Positions 35,387-44,149 are shown, counted from the first letter of the stretch. The stretch is 64,000 bases of DNA from Yoonia sp. R2331 (GCF_041103235.1 NZ_JBGCUN010000001.1:2108001-2172000), one strand, 5' to 3'. Numbers and translations: made by a program. The notes: generated by a model not told the origin, from the letters alone.

Positions 35387-37339
35387 ATGACTGTCACCGT
35401 TACATCCCAAGACGGTGTGGCGGTGGTCACCATCGACAATCCACCCGTGAACGCGACCTCGCAGGCTGTTCGTCAGGGATTGGTCGATGCAAAACGCCAG
35501 ATCGAAGGCGATGCAACGATCAAGGCGGCGGTCCTTTACTGCGCGGGCCGAACGTTTATCGCGGGCGCGGACATCAGGGAATTTGGCGCACCTGCAAAAT
35601 TGCCGCACCTGCCGGACGTGGTTTTGGTGTTGGAAGGTGGCACCAAACCCTGGGTTGCAGCAATCCACGGCACAGCACTGGGCGGCGGATTGGAGGTTGC
35701 GCTGGGGTGTGACTATCGCATCGCAGTGCCTGCAGCGAAAATGGGTTTGCCAGAGGTCACACTTGGGCTGATCCCCGGCGCTGGCGGCACCGTGCGCCTG
35801 ACGCGTCTGATCGGGGCAGAAGCCGCGTTGGACATGATGGCCAGTGGCAAGCCGATCTTGGCCGCCCGCGCCCGAAGTCTGGGCCTAATCGACGAGATCA
35901 GCGCGTGTGAACTGCTGGAGGATGCCATTGCATTTGCCAAACGTATCGCAAGCCTGCCGCGCCCGGCCCCCATCCTGACACGGATGGCGGATCACGATCC
36001 CGCCGCACTGGGCAAGAAGATCGCGGCGATCACTGCAAAGGCCCGCGGGCAGAACAGCCCTGTCGCTGTCTGTCAGTCCATTCGCAATGCGGTGGCGATG
36101 TCGGCGCAAGACGCTTTGGAGGCGGAACGCGCCCTGTTTCTGACCTTGAAAGACGATCCGCAATCGCGCGCCTTGCGGCATATCTTCTTTGCGGAGCGGG
36201 CCACGGCAAAAATTCCCGCGATTGAGGGTGTCACCCCTGCCCCGCTTCACCAGATTGGCGTGATTGGTGGTGGCACGATGGGCGCGGGTATCGCAGCGGC
36301 TTGCCTCTTGGCAGGGTGTGATGTGGTGATGATTGAACGCGACGACGCAGCCCTGACGCTTGGCATGCGCCGCACGAAAGATGTGTTGGCCGACAGTCTG
36401 ACACGCGGAATAGTCACGCAGGCCAAACACGACGACATGGTTTTGGCGTTCTCTGGGGCCAGCGCATTTGCCGCTGTCGCCAACGCCGATCTGGTAATTG
36501 AAGCCGTGTTCGAGGACATGAACGTCAAGACATCCGTGTTTGAAGCGCTTGATAAGGCCTGCAAGCCAAATGCGCTTTTTGCATCCAATACCTCTTATCT
36601 GGATATCCATGACATCGCGCGCGGCACGGCTGATCCAAGCCGCGTCATCGGGCTGCATTTCTTTTCGCCCGCGCATATCATGAAGCTGCTGGAACTGGTG
36701 ATCCCGAAAGTCGCGTCACCTGTTGCGGTGGCAACGGGCGTTGCTTTTGGCAGGCGCCTTGGCAAGATCACCGTGCCTGCGGGCGTGTGTGACGGGTTCA
36801 TCGGCAACCGGATCATGTCTGCCTATCGGCGCGCCTGTGACCACATGATAGAAGACGGAGCCATGCCCGAGAAGGTTGATGCGGCGATGCGGGCGTTTGG
36901 TTTTCCGATGGGGATTTACCAGATGCAGGACCTCGCGGGCCTCGACATTTCATGGGCCATGCGCAAGCGACGCGCGGCGACGCGCGACCCGCACGAACGC
37001 TATGTCGCAATCGCTGATCGGCTGTGTGAAATGGGCCGTTTCGGGCGCAAGACGGGGGCAGGATGGTACCGATACGTCGACGGCAAAGCGACAATTGATC
37101 CGACCGTCACGGCCCTTATTCTAGAGACAACGAAGACCAAAGGCATTCAGCGAAAGCGCATGACGGAGGACGACATTATGGCGCAAATTCTGGCGACCAT
37201 GCGCGCCGAAGCCAAAGCGATTCTCCAAGAGGGAATTGCCAAATCCGCACACGACATCGATGTTGTTATGGTTAACGGCTACGGCTTCCCCCGCTGGCGG
37301 GGTGGACCGCTGTTCATGGGTCAAGAAGTGGTCAGCTAA
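35387..37339 (+). CDS. Bifunctional enoyl-CoA hydratase/3-hydroxyacyl-CoA dehydrogenase, short C terminus
   Basis: 650-residue FadJ/FadB-like alpha subunit. Crotonase domain: AGRTFIAGADIREF, GTALGGGLEVALGCDYRIA and PEVTLGLIPGAGGT (hydratase Glu pair). Dehydrogenase domain from about residue 284: IGVIGGGTMGAGIA, SNTSYLDI and GLHFFSPAHIMKLLELV. It ends FPRWRGGPLFMGQEVVS, about 40-50 residues before the usual end of the family, where a final helix normally follows WRGGP. The reading frames beyond do not continue the family sequence, so this looks like natural truncation. Begins immediately after the gcdH-like stop. Confidence 0.9.
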   Translation: MTVTVTSQDGVAVVTIDNPPVNATSQAVRQGLVDAKRQIEGDATIKAAVLYCAGRTFIAGADIREFGAPAKLPHLPDVVLVLEGGTKPWVAAIHGTALGGGLEVALGCDYRIAVPAAKMGLPEVTLGLIPGAGGTVRLTRLIGAEAALDMMASGKPILAARARSLGLIDEISACELLEDAIAFAKRIASLPRPAPILTRMADHDPAALGKKIAAITAKARGQNSPVAVCQSIRNAVAMSAQDALEAERALFLTLKDDPQSRALRHIFFAERATAKIPAIEGVTPAPLHQIGVIGGGTMGAGIAAACLLAGCDVVMIERDDAALTLGMRRTKDVLADSLTRGIVTQAKHDDMVLAFSGASAFAAVANADLVIEAVFEDMNVKTSVFEALDKACKPNALFASNTSYLDIHDIARGTADPSRVIGLHFFSPAHIMKLLELVIPKVASPVAVATGVAFGRRLGKITVPAGVCDGFIGNRIMSAYRRACDHMIEDGAMPEKVDAAMRAFGFPMGIYQMQDLAGLDISWAMRKRRAATRDPHERYVAIADRLCEMGRFGRKTGAGWYRYVDGKATIDPTVTALILETTKTKGIQRKRMTEDDIMAQILATMRAEAKAILQEGIAKSAHDIDVVMVNGYGFPRWRGGPLFMGQEVVS

Positions 37340-37415
37340 AACCGCCCAAAAACAATACTTTACGCCGCATTCTTCGGCATCTCGTTCACGAAATCCATGT
37401 CAAAAGCAAAAAAGA

Positions 37416-37459
37416 TTGACATGATGTCACACCATCGAACTTACTAAACCGTATAGTAA
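37416..37459 (+). promoter_or_regulatory. Promoter/operator region of the TTT-NicX-ligase operon
   Basis: TTGACA at 37416-37421 lies inside a TGACAT-G-ATGTCA palindrome (37417-37429). A second perfect palindrome, TTACTA-N7-TAGTAA (37441-37459), covers the region where a -10 element should be (TTACTA sits 19 bases after TTGACA). The arrangement suggests a repressible promoter; the TetR domain encoded in the operon is the natural candidate to bind it. Confidence 0.5.
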
Positions 37460-37478
37460 AATAAACAGGGAGATAAGA

Positions 37479-38423
37479 ATGAAAACGTTGACATCCACCG
37501 CCTATCTGATCGCGGCAACGGTGCTTGCGTCTGCAAGCCCTGCCTTGGCCGAATATCCCGAAAAGCCCGTGTCCTTTGTGGTTCCCTTTCCGCCCGGCGA
37601 TGTTGAAGACGTGCTGACACGGATGATCGCCGAAGACTTCGAGGCGGCCTATGGAATCCCCGCAGCTGTTGTAAACAAGCCAGGTGGCGGCGGCGGCCCC
37701 TTCCCCGGCGCAATCGAAGTCGCGGGTGCACCTGCAGATGGCTACACTATCGGGTCTTTTGTTATGGACGTGCCGCTTGTCGGGCCGCTGATCGGTATTC
37801 CACCTTTGAACCCGAACCCGTTCGAGCCTGTTGGCATTTTCGTAGCCTACCCAATGGTCATCGCGACAACGAACGACGCACCCTATCAGACCATGGAAGA
37901 ACTGGCGGCTTATGCGGCCGACAATTCTGTCGTTCTGGCACATTTTGGACCAGATCTGACACCAACGCAGGTGACCTTTGCCATGGCGTCGCAGATGGGC
38001 TTTGAATATGGTGCCGAGGCTGCGTTTGATGCCATTGATTGCAATACCTTCGCATCTGGCGATGCGGATGTCGGCAACACGTCCATCCAATTGTTGCTGC
38101 CCTGTCTGGACGACATGACGATCCTTGCAACTTTGACAACTGATCGTCTTCCGATGACGCCAGACAGCCCGACGGTTGGCGAAATCCGGCCCGAGCTTAA
38201 TCTGGGAATGTGGAACGGTCTGTTCGTCCATGCGGACACACCAGCAGACGTGCGCGAAAAGATCGCAGCCGTCGCAGCCAAGACAATGGCGTCAGATCGC
38301 GCCAAGGAGTTCGCGGCGCAAACAGGTGCTGTCGTCTATTGGCAGAACGCCGAAGAAGCTGCTGCTCAGATCGATGCCGACATGGTCGTTATGGGCACGA
38401 TGGCTGAAATCCTCGGTCAATAA
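37479..38423 (+). CDS. tctC: Tripartite tricarboxylate transporter substrate-binding protein (TctC)
   Basis: 314-residue periplasmic Bug-family receptor. Signal peptide MKTLTSTAYLIAATVLASASPALA (cleavage near 24), then YPEKPVSFVVPFPPGD, PGGGGGPFPGAIEVAGAPADGYTIGSF and DSPTVGEIRPELNLGMWNGLFVHADTP. The Gly-rich segment and PADVREKI are typical. Two internal Cys near residue 190 and 210 are unusual and could form a disulfide. It lies at the head of the operon while the membrane subunits are about 7 kb downstream, an unusual bracketed arrangement that ties all intervening genes to the imported compound. Confidence 0.9.
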   Translation: MKTLTSTAYLIAATVLASASPALAEYPEKPVSFVVPFPPGDVEDVLTRMIAEDFEAAYGIPAAVVNKPGGGGGPFPGAIEVAGAPADGYTIGSFVMDVPLVGPLIGIPPLNPNPFEPVGIFVAYPMVIATTNDAPYQTMEELAAYAADNSVVLAHFGPDLTPTQVTFAMASQMGFEYGAEAAFDAIDCNTFASGDADVGNTSIQLLLPCLDDMTILATLTTDRLPMTPDSPTVGEIRPELNLGMWNGLFVHADTPADVREKIAAVAAKTMASDRAKEFAAQTGAVVYWQNAEEAAAQIDADMVVMGTMAEILGQ

Positions 38424-38435
38424 TCGAAAAACGGC

Positions 38436-38459
38436 GTGCGCGCGCCGATGCGCGCGCAC
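38436..38459 (+). other. Strong GC hairpin between tctC and the NicX-like gene
   Basis: A perfect 10-bp stem (gtgcgcgcgc / gcgcgcgcac) with loop cgat starts 13 bases after the tctC stop. No T tract follows, so it is more likely an RNA-stabilising or partial attenuation structure that raises the tctC share of the message than a full terminator. Confidence 0.6.
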
Positions 38460-38485
38460 CTTGTCCCAATCAGAAAGCTCGGCAG

Positions 38486-39532
38486 ATGATGCAAGAAATC
38501 CCAGAGGGAAAGTGGGTCTCTTCGTTCAAGCGCGTGTTCACGCTAAACGGCATAGGGCCCGGCACTCAGGTCGCGATTGTCGCGGAGACACAGTCGCGCC
38601 CCGTGCTGGGGCAATTGGCTGGCCTTGCCCTGCATGATCTGGGCGCAGAGTATTCGACGATTGTTCTGCCAACCGCGGCGCAAACCGCACCTGTGCCTGT
38701 GAAATCGACCGGAACCAGTGACGCGATCCAGCACAAGCGCCACGTGATCGAGGCGCTGAAACACGTTGAAGTCATTGTCGATGTCACCGTCGAAGGCCTG
38801 ATCCATGCCGAAGAAATGGCAGAGATCGAACAGGCGGGCACGCGGCTGCTTGTGATCTGCAATGAACACCCCGAAATTCTTGAACGCACCGAGCCGCGCG
38901 CAGAGCTTGGCCCCAAGGTCGCGCTTGGTATTCAGATGCTGAACGACGCCTCGGAGATGCGCGTGACCTCGGATGCGGGCACCGATCTGACGATCAACAT
39001 CAAAGACGCACCTTGCGGCGGCACGCCCGGTTTTTCCACACGCCCCGGCGCGGTTGACCATTGGCCCGGTGGCTTGTGCCTGTGTTTTCCCGGTGAAAAC
39101 GCTGTGAATGGCACGGTTGTCATGGACGTGGGCGACATGAACCTGACGTTCAAAGACTATTTGCGCAATCAAGTCGCGATGACGGTCGAAAATGACTACG
39201 TCACGGACATTCGGGGCGACAACCTCGACGCTGAATTGTTCCGCGAATACCTTGCTGCGTGGGACGACCCCAAGGCCTATGGCTTTTCGCATGTTGGCTG
39301 GGGCATGAACCCCGCCGCCCGGTGGGAGAGCCTTGCGCTTTATGACAAGGGCGACATTCAGGCGACCGAATTCCGCGCTTGGGCGGGCAATTTCTTGTGG
39401 TCCACAGGTTCAAATCAATACGCAGGCCGTTTCACGCTGGGGCATTTTGACCTGCCGATGCGCGGCTGCACCATTTCACTTGATGGCACGCCGGTTGTCA
39501 TCAAAGGCAAACTTCAAGGAGATCTGGCATGA
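38486..39532 (+). CDS. NicX-like M29-fold ring-cleaving dioxygenase
   Basis: 348 residues aligning by eye along its length with 2,5-dihydroxypyridine 5,6-dioxygenase (NicX), an Fe(II) extradiol-like enzyme built on the M29 aminopeptidase fold. Shared blocks: DHWPGGLCLCFPGE, GTVVMDVGDMNLTFKDY, DPKAYGFSHVGWGMNP, WAGNFLWSTGSNQYAG and GHFDLPMRGC. His269, His320 and Asp322 fall where I recall the NicX iron ligands His265, His318 and Asp320. No nicC or nicF gene is near, so its substrate may differ from 2,5-dihydroxypyridine. It ends in ATGA overlap with the next gene. Confidence 0.8.
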   Translation: MMQEIPEGKWVSSFKRVFTLNGIGPGTQVAIVAETQSRPVLGQLAGLALHDLGAEYSTIVLPTAAQTAPVPVKSTGTSDAIQHKRHVIEALKHVEVIVDVTVEGLIHAEEMAEIEQAGTRLLVICNEHPEILERTEPRAELGPKVALGIQMLNDASEMRVTSDAGTDLTINIKDAPCGGTPGFSTRPGAVDHWPGGLCLCFPGENAVNGTVVMDVGDMNLTFKDYLRNQVAMTVENDYVTDIRGDNLDAELFREYLAAWDDPKAYGFSHVGWGMNPAARWESLALYDKGDIQATEFRAWAGNFLWSTGSNQYAGRFTLGHFDLPMRGCTISLDGTPVVIKGKLQGDLA

Positions 39533-40839
39533 CCACGTTCCACGACTATTACGACACCGACGGGTTCGCGCCAGAGTTCTTGCGGATGATGGAACTCGCC
39601 AATGAGCTTGGCCCGACAATCGCGGAACGCGCCGTACAGGTCGACAAGGACGCGTCTTTCCCCACCGAAAACTACGAAGACTTTGCCAAGCACGGCTTTC
39701 TGCGCCTTGTGATCCCGAAAGAGTTTGGCGGTTTCGGGTTCTCACTTGGTCAATATGCAATGATCGGCGCGGAGATCGGCAAATACTGCGGCGCGACGGC
39801 CCTGACGTTCAACATGCACACCTCATCCATGATGTGGTCACGATTCATGTATGAGCTTCCCAACCTGACCGATGCAGACCGCGCGGCCTTTGCCCCGCTG
39901 CGCGAACGTCAGTTCCGCAATGTTGTCGACAACAACGCGATCTATTCGCAGCCCATTTCCGAAGGTGGCACCAATTGGACATCGAAACCGATCCAGACCA
40001 ACTGCAAGAAGGTTGATGGCGGATACCTGATCAACGGGTTCAAGAAATTCGCCTCGCTTGCGGGGTATTGTGACTATTACTCTATCGTCTGCACCGAACA
40101 TTTTGAGGGGGTCGAGCCGCGTCACGAAGATGCGATGAACTTTGCTGTTCACAAGGATTCACCCGGCTTGCAGGTTGTTGGCGAGTGGGATCCGATCGGT
40201 ATGCGCGGCACACATTCCAAAGACCTGATCCTTAAGGACGTGTTCGTCACGGAAGAAGAGATGATGATGCCGCAGGGTCTGTTCGTGCGCACATTGCCCC
40301 ATTGGCCGCATATGATGGCCACGCTGACGCCAGCCTATATGGGCGTGGCACAGGGCGCATATGATTACACCGTCAAGTATCTGAGCGGTAAAGTTGACGG
40401 GTTGCCGCCGATTGACCGCCGGGTTTATCCGACCAAACGTGCCACCGTCGCGAAGATGTATCAAAAGCTGATCGAGATGCGCACATTGTGGCACACGGCC
40501 TTTATGGAAGCGCGCGGCTTCCCGACCAAGGGACAGGTCATGCGACTTTATGCGGCGCAATATGCGGTGATGGAAGGCGTTCAAGAGATGACCGCGCTGG
40601 CGATCCGGACCTGTGGTGGTCAATCCATGCTGAAGTCCCTGCCGCTGGAACGCATGTATCGCGATAGCCGTTGCGGCGCGCTGATGCTTCCCTACACCAC
40701 TGAAATCATGGAAGACTACCTGTCTATGATGACGCTTTATGACATGGACGAAATCGACACCGTTGGCGCAGACCCGGAAGCTGTGCGCGCGCGTGTGTCC
40801 ATGTGGCGGCCAGCATCACCCGAAGCACCAAAGGCCTAG
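39529..40839 (+). CDS. Acyl-CoA-dehydrogenase-fold flavoprotein, possible flavin monooxygenase
   Basis: 436-residue ACAD-superfamily protein (LRLVIPKEFGGFGFSLGQYAMIGAEIGKYCG, GTNWTSKPIQTNCKKVDGGYLINGFKKFASL, GMRGTHSKDLILKDVFV, TCGGQSMLKSLPLER). The C-terminal position that carries the dehydrogenase catalytic Glu (YEGT-type) reads LPYTTEI at residues 387-393, without that Glu. Members of this fold that lack it often act as FMNH2-dependent monooxygenases with a separate reductase (HsaA, DszC types). A flavin reductase gene is encoded in the same operon at 44150. Function remains inferred. Overlaps the NicX-like gene by four bases. Confidence 0.8.
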   Translation: MTTFHDYYDTDGFAPEFLRMMELANELGPTIAERAVQVDKDASFPTENYEDFAKHGFLRLVIPKEFGGFGFSLGQYAMIGAEIGKYCGATALTFNMHTSSMMWSRFMYELPNLTDADRAAFAPLRERQFRNVVDNNAIYSQPISEGGTNWTSKPIQTNCKKVDGGYLINGFKKFASLAGYCDYYSIVCTEHFEGVEPRHEDAMNFAVHKDSPGLQVVGEWDPIGMRGTHSKDLILKDVFVTEEEMMMPQGLFVRTLPHWPHMMATLTPAYMGVAQGAYDYTVKYLSGKVDGLPPIDRRVYPTKRATVAKMYQKLIEMRTLWHTAFMEARGFPTKGQVMRLYAAQYAVMEGVQEMTALAIRTCGGQSMLKSLPLERMYRDSRCGALMLPYTTEIMEDYLSMMTLYDMDEIDTVGADPEAVRARVSMWRPASPEAPKA

Positions 40840-40847
40840 GATCAAGC

Positions 40848-42809
40848 ATGCGCGAGACGGTTCACTGCATTTCTCAGTCGACAGCCCCCCCAGACGATGT
40901 CTGGGCGACGGTCGCTGATTTCAATGTCGACTGGCACCCGATGGTGGCCTGGTCGAAGATCGAACCGCCCGCAAACGCCCAGATCATCCGCCGTTTTGCA
41001 ACCGGTGACAACGATGCGATCATGCGCGAACGGCTGACCTATTACAGCGCGAGCGATCATACGATGTCCTATGATATGGTCGAGGGGATCGCGGATGCGA
41101 AATCTTACAAGGCACGGTTGAAAATCTCGGAAAACGGGACGGGTTCGACCGTGACGTGGAACGCAGAGATCAACGCAAGCGCGGCCCGCGCAAAGGATAT
41201 TGCGGACGGCACGCGCGCCATTTTTGAAGCTGGCCTGGAAACACTTGTCTCGCCCCAAAGATCAGAGGCCCAAGGACATGAACCATTGCCTCAAAGCTCG
41301 GTTCGGCACCTGACATTAGGGAAAACGCCCTGTCTTGGCCTGAGCGTCGCACCCGAGGGGCTGGAGGCCGCCGAGACAATCTGCCTGTTCCTGCACGGAA
41401 TCGGGGGCAACCGCAGGAACTGGGACGATCAGGTCGCCGCTTTGGCGCATATCATGCCCACCGTTGCCCTTGATCTGCGAGGATATGGGGAAAGCACGCT
41501 GGGGTTTTCGCCGTCCCAATTGGACAGCTATTTCGATGATATTCAGACCGTTATGGCCAAGTTCGGTGCAAAAAAGGTCGTGCTGTGCGGGTTAAGTTAC
41601 GGGTCATGGATCGCGGCAAGCTTTGCATTAGCGAATCCCGACAAGATGTCCGGTTTGGTGTTGTGCGGCGGCTGTACGGGCATGTCCGAGGCGGACCCCG
41701 ATGAACGCGAGTCGTTCCGCGTCTCAAGGGAAGTGCCGCTGGATGCCGGTCAGACCCCCGCAGATTTTGCGTCAGGAGTGGTCGACATCATCGCCGGTCC
41801 GTCTGCATCGCCAGAGATACGCGCGAAGCTGCACGCATCAATGGCAAGGATTCCTGCCGCAACGTATCGCGATGCGTTGAATTGTTTTTGCAACCCGCTA
41901 GAAAAGCTCGACTTTGCCAATGCCAGCTTCCCCGTTCTTCTGATGACGGGGGAGCACGACAGATTGGCACCGCCCGCAGAAATCCGCACTGTCAGCCACC
42001 GCTTTGCGGATGCGAACGCGCCACTGGTGATGTTTGAGGTCATTGCTGATGCGGGCCATGTCTGTAACCTTGAGCAGCCCGATGCTGTGAACGCCCAATT
42101 GGCAAAATTCCTGAAGGTTGTGAGCCCCCCTGCCAGCGCGTCGCCCAAGACCGCGCGAAAGAGCACCAAACACGCCCGCATTCTGGACGCCGCCCTGCGC
42201 GAGTTTTCAAAGAACGGCTATTCCGGTGCATCCATGCAGGCGATTGCGGAGCGTGCCGAAGTCTCAAAACCGACGCTTTATCAGTACATTGGCCGTAAGG
42301 AAGACATCTTTCGCGCGGTCCTTGATCAGGGGCGCGCCAAGATCCTGGCACCCTTGGCCGGATCCGGTGATACGCCGATGGTCACAACCCTTTGGAACTT
42401 TGCATGGGGTTATGCCCGCTATGTTTTGCACCCCGACAACCTGTCGATTGCCCGTCTGATCATTGGCGAAGCCGAGCGCGTGCCGGACATTGCACGTCAG
42501 TTCCATGACGCCGGTCCCGCACGTGCGCACGCGGGGATCTGTGACTATCTTGAAACGCAACGCACAAACAAGAAACTGTCGTTTGAGCGCCCCGGCATCG
42601 CGGCAGAACACCTTTGGTCCTTGATCCTGTCGGGGCCGCGCAACCACGCGCTTCATTTTCCGCATGATTTGCCGGATCACGCGACGATTTCAGAGACAAT
42701 CATCAGCGGATTGCAGGTGTTCCTGCGCGCCTATTCCACCGATCCCGAGACTGACCTGGCTGCTTTGGCCGATCTTGGCCAAGACAGCCCCCCACGGAGA
42801 ACGACATGA
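40848..42809 (+). CDS. SRPBCC - alpha/beta hydrolase - TetR three-domain fusion protein
   Basis: One uninterrupted 653-residue frame. Residues 1 to about 135 are an SRPBCC/polyketide-cyclase-like ligand-binding domain (DDVWATVADFNVDWHPMV). About 150-425 is an alpha/beta hydrolase with LFLHG at 180-184, Ser250 in GLSYGS, Asp371 in GEHD and His404 in DAGHV, so the triad is complete. About 440-640 is a TetR regulator: ARILDAALREFSKNGYSGAS, then AEVSKPTLYQYIGRKEDIF as recognition helix. The ATG at 40848 has an AGGA site; an upstream GTG or ATG start is less likely. Overlaps the next gene by ATGA. An enzyme joined to a DNA-binding repressor is very unusual. Confidence 0.85.
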   Translation: MRETVHCISQSTAPPDDVWATVADFNVDWHPMVAWSKIEPPANAQIIRRFATGDNDAIMRERLTYYSASDHTMSYDMVEGIADAKSYKARLKISENGTGSTVTWNAEINASAARAKDIADGTRAIFEAGLETLVSPQRSEAQGHEPLPQSSVRHLTLGKTPCLGLSVAPEGLEAAETICLFLHGIGGNRRNWDDQVAALAHIMPTVALDLRGYGESTLGFSPSQLDSYFDDIQTVMAKFGAKKVVLCGLSYGSWIAASFALANPDKMSGLVLCGGCTGMSEADPDERESFRVSREVPLDAGQTPADFASGVVDIIAGPSASPEIRAKLHASMARIPAATYRDALNCFCNPLEKLDFANASFPVLLMTGEHDRLAPPAEIRTVSHRFADANAPLVMFEVIADAGHVCNLEQPDAVNAQLAKFLKVVSPPASASPKTARKSTKHARILDAALREFSKNGYSGASMQAIAERAEVSKPTLYQYIGRKEDIFRAVLDQGRAKILAPLAGSGDTPMVTTLWNFAWGYARYVLHPDNLSIARLIIGEAERVPDIARQFHDAGPARAHAGICDYLETQRTNKKLSFERPGIAAEHLWSLILSGPRNHALHFPHDLPDHATISETIISGLQVFLRAYSTDPETDLAALADLGQDSPPRRTT

Positions 42810-44146
42810 AAGACATACTGGACGCCAACAAAACGCGCTTTATCACGGTTGCGATGACGGACACCAATGGCCTTTTGCGCGGGCAGAAAGTGTCCCGCAA
42901 GTCGTTTGAAGGTATTTTGAAGGCCGGTATGGGGATGGCGCCGGTGACGTTCGCGCTCGACCCGACGGACGAATTTCTGGACATTCCGGGCGTGACCGAT
43001 GAAAGCGCCGATTTCCATGACAGTCCGCTAACGGTTGATCCAAGCACGGTCCGCGCGATCCCGTGGGAAAAGGACGGCGATGACCTGTTGGTCTTGTCGA
43101 ACTACACCGGTGAGACGGCGGGCATGTGCCCGCGGTCCTTGCTGGCGTCGGTTCTGGACAAAGGGGCGAACGCGGGGCTGAACCTGAAATACGGGCTAGA
43201 GCTGGAGTACATGCTGTTCAATGAAACGGCCGAAACCCTGCGGGAAAAGGGGTTTCGCAACCTCACCCCCGCCACCACGCACGCCAGCCACGACCTGTTG
43301 ATCTATCAAACCACCCAATCGCAATGGTATTCGGACGTGGCCGACATGTGCGAGGCGCTCAAGATTGATCTGGCCAAGATGCATGAGGAAATCGGCGCGG
43401 GCTTCATGGAGGCCTGCACCGGTGCCGGCACCGGGCTTGCGCCAGCCGACCAGACCGTCTTGCTGAAGAATTTCATGCGGGCGCTGGCCACCCGGCAGGG
43501 CAAGACCATCACCTATATGGCGCGCTGGTCGGAAGAGGCTGACAGTCAATCGGCCCATGTTCATCTGTCGCTGATAGGGGCCGATGGCACACCGCTGTTC
43601 TGGGACGAAAGCAAGCCCGACAATATGTCAGACACGTTTCGCCACTTTCTTGGGGGGATGCAGACCTACCTTGGCGAGATGATGTTGCTGTTTGCACCAA
43701 CCGTGAATTCGTACCGTCGTTTTGCGCCGGGTACCTTTGCGCCGCCTGCCCTGACCTGGGGGATCGAGAACCGCACCACATGCTTGCGGGTTGTTGGCCA
43801 TGACGCGGGGTCCTTGCGGGTTGAAAACCGCTTGCCCGGATCGGATGCAAATCCTTACCTGACCGTTGCGGCAACGCTGGCCGCCGGGTTGGCCGGGATC
43901 GCCGAAAAGATCGAGCCGGACGCCGCCGTCGTGGGCAATGGCTATGTGCCGTCCGATACCGAACCGCGGGATTACCCGCGCAACATGCGCGACGCCATTG
44001 CAGCCCTTCGCGCCAGTGCATTTGCACGCGAATGGCTGGGGGATGTCTTTGTTGATGCCTTCACTGCGACCCGTGAAAGTCAGGACAATGCCTTTATGGG
44101 TATGGTCCCGGACACAGAGCTGCGTCGCTTTTTCGAGTTAGGATAG
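42806..44146 (+). CDS. Divergent glutamine synthetase-like gamma-glutamyl ligase
   Basis: 446-residue GlnA-superfamily protein. It keeps YGLELEYMLFN, a His-rich AHVHLSL strand, NSYRRFAPGTFAPPALTWGIENRTTCLRVVG and VENRLPGSDANPYLTVAA, but differs from the two Puu-like ligases at substrate positions: GPGQFEIN is replaced by GAGFMEAC, FMAKP by YMARW and GSGMH by SQSAH. It therefore probably conjugates glutamate to a different, perhaps aromatic, amine, as AtdA1/TdnQ do in aniline degradation. Starts inside the fusion gene stop codon and is followed three bases later by the flavin reductase gene. Confidence 0.82.
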   Translation: MKDILDANKTRFITVAMTDTNGLLRGQKVSRKSFEGILKAGMGMAPVTFALDPTDEFLDIPGVTDESADFHDSPLTVDPSTVRAIPWEKDGDDLLVLSNYTGETAGMCPRSLLASVLDKGANAGLNLKYGLELEYMLFNETAETLREKGFRNLTPATTHASHDLLIYQTTQSQWYSDVADMCEALKIDLAKMHEEIGAGFMEACTGAGTGLAPADQTVLLKNFMRALATRQGKTITYMARWSEEADSQSAHVHLSLIGADGTPLFWDESKPDNMSDTFRHFLGGMQTYLGEMMLLFAPTVNSYRRFAPGTFAPPALTWGIENRTTCLRVVGHDAGSLRVENRLPGSDANPYLTVAATLAAGLAGIAEKIEPDAAVVGNGYVPSDTEPRDYPRNMRDAIAALRASAFAREWLGDVFVDAFTATRESQDNAFMGMVPDTELRRFFELG

Positions 44147-44149
44147 ACC

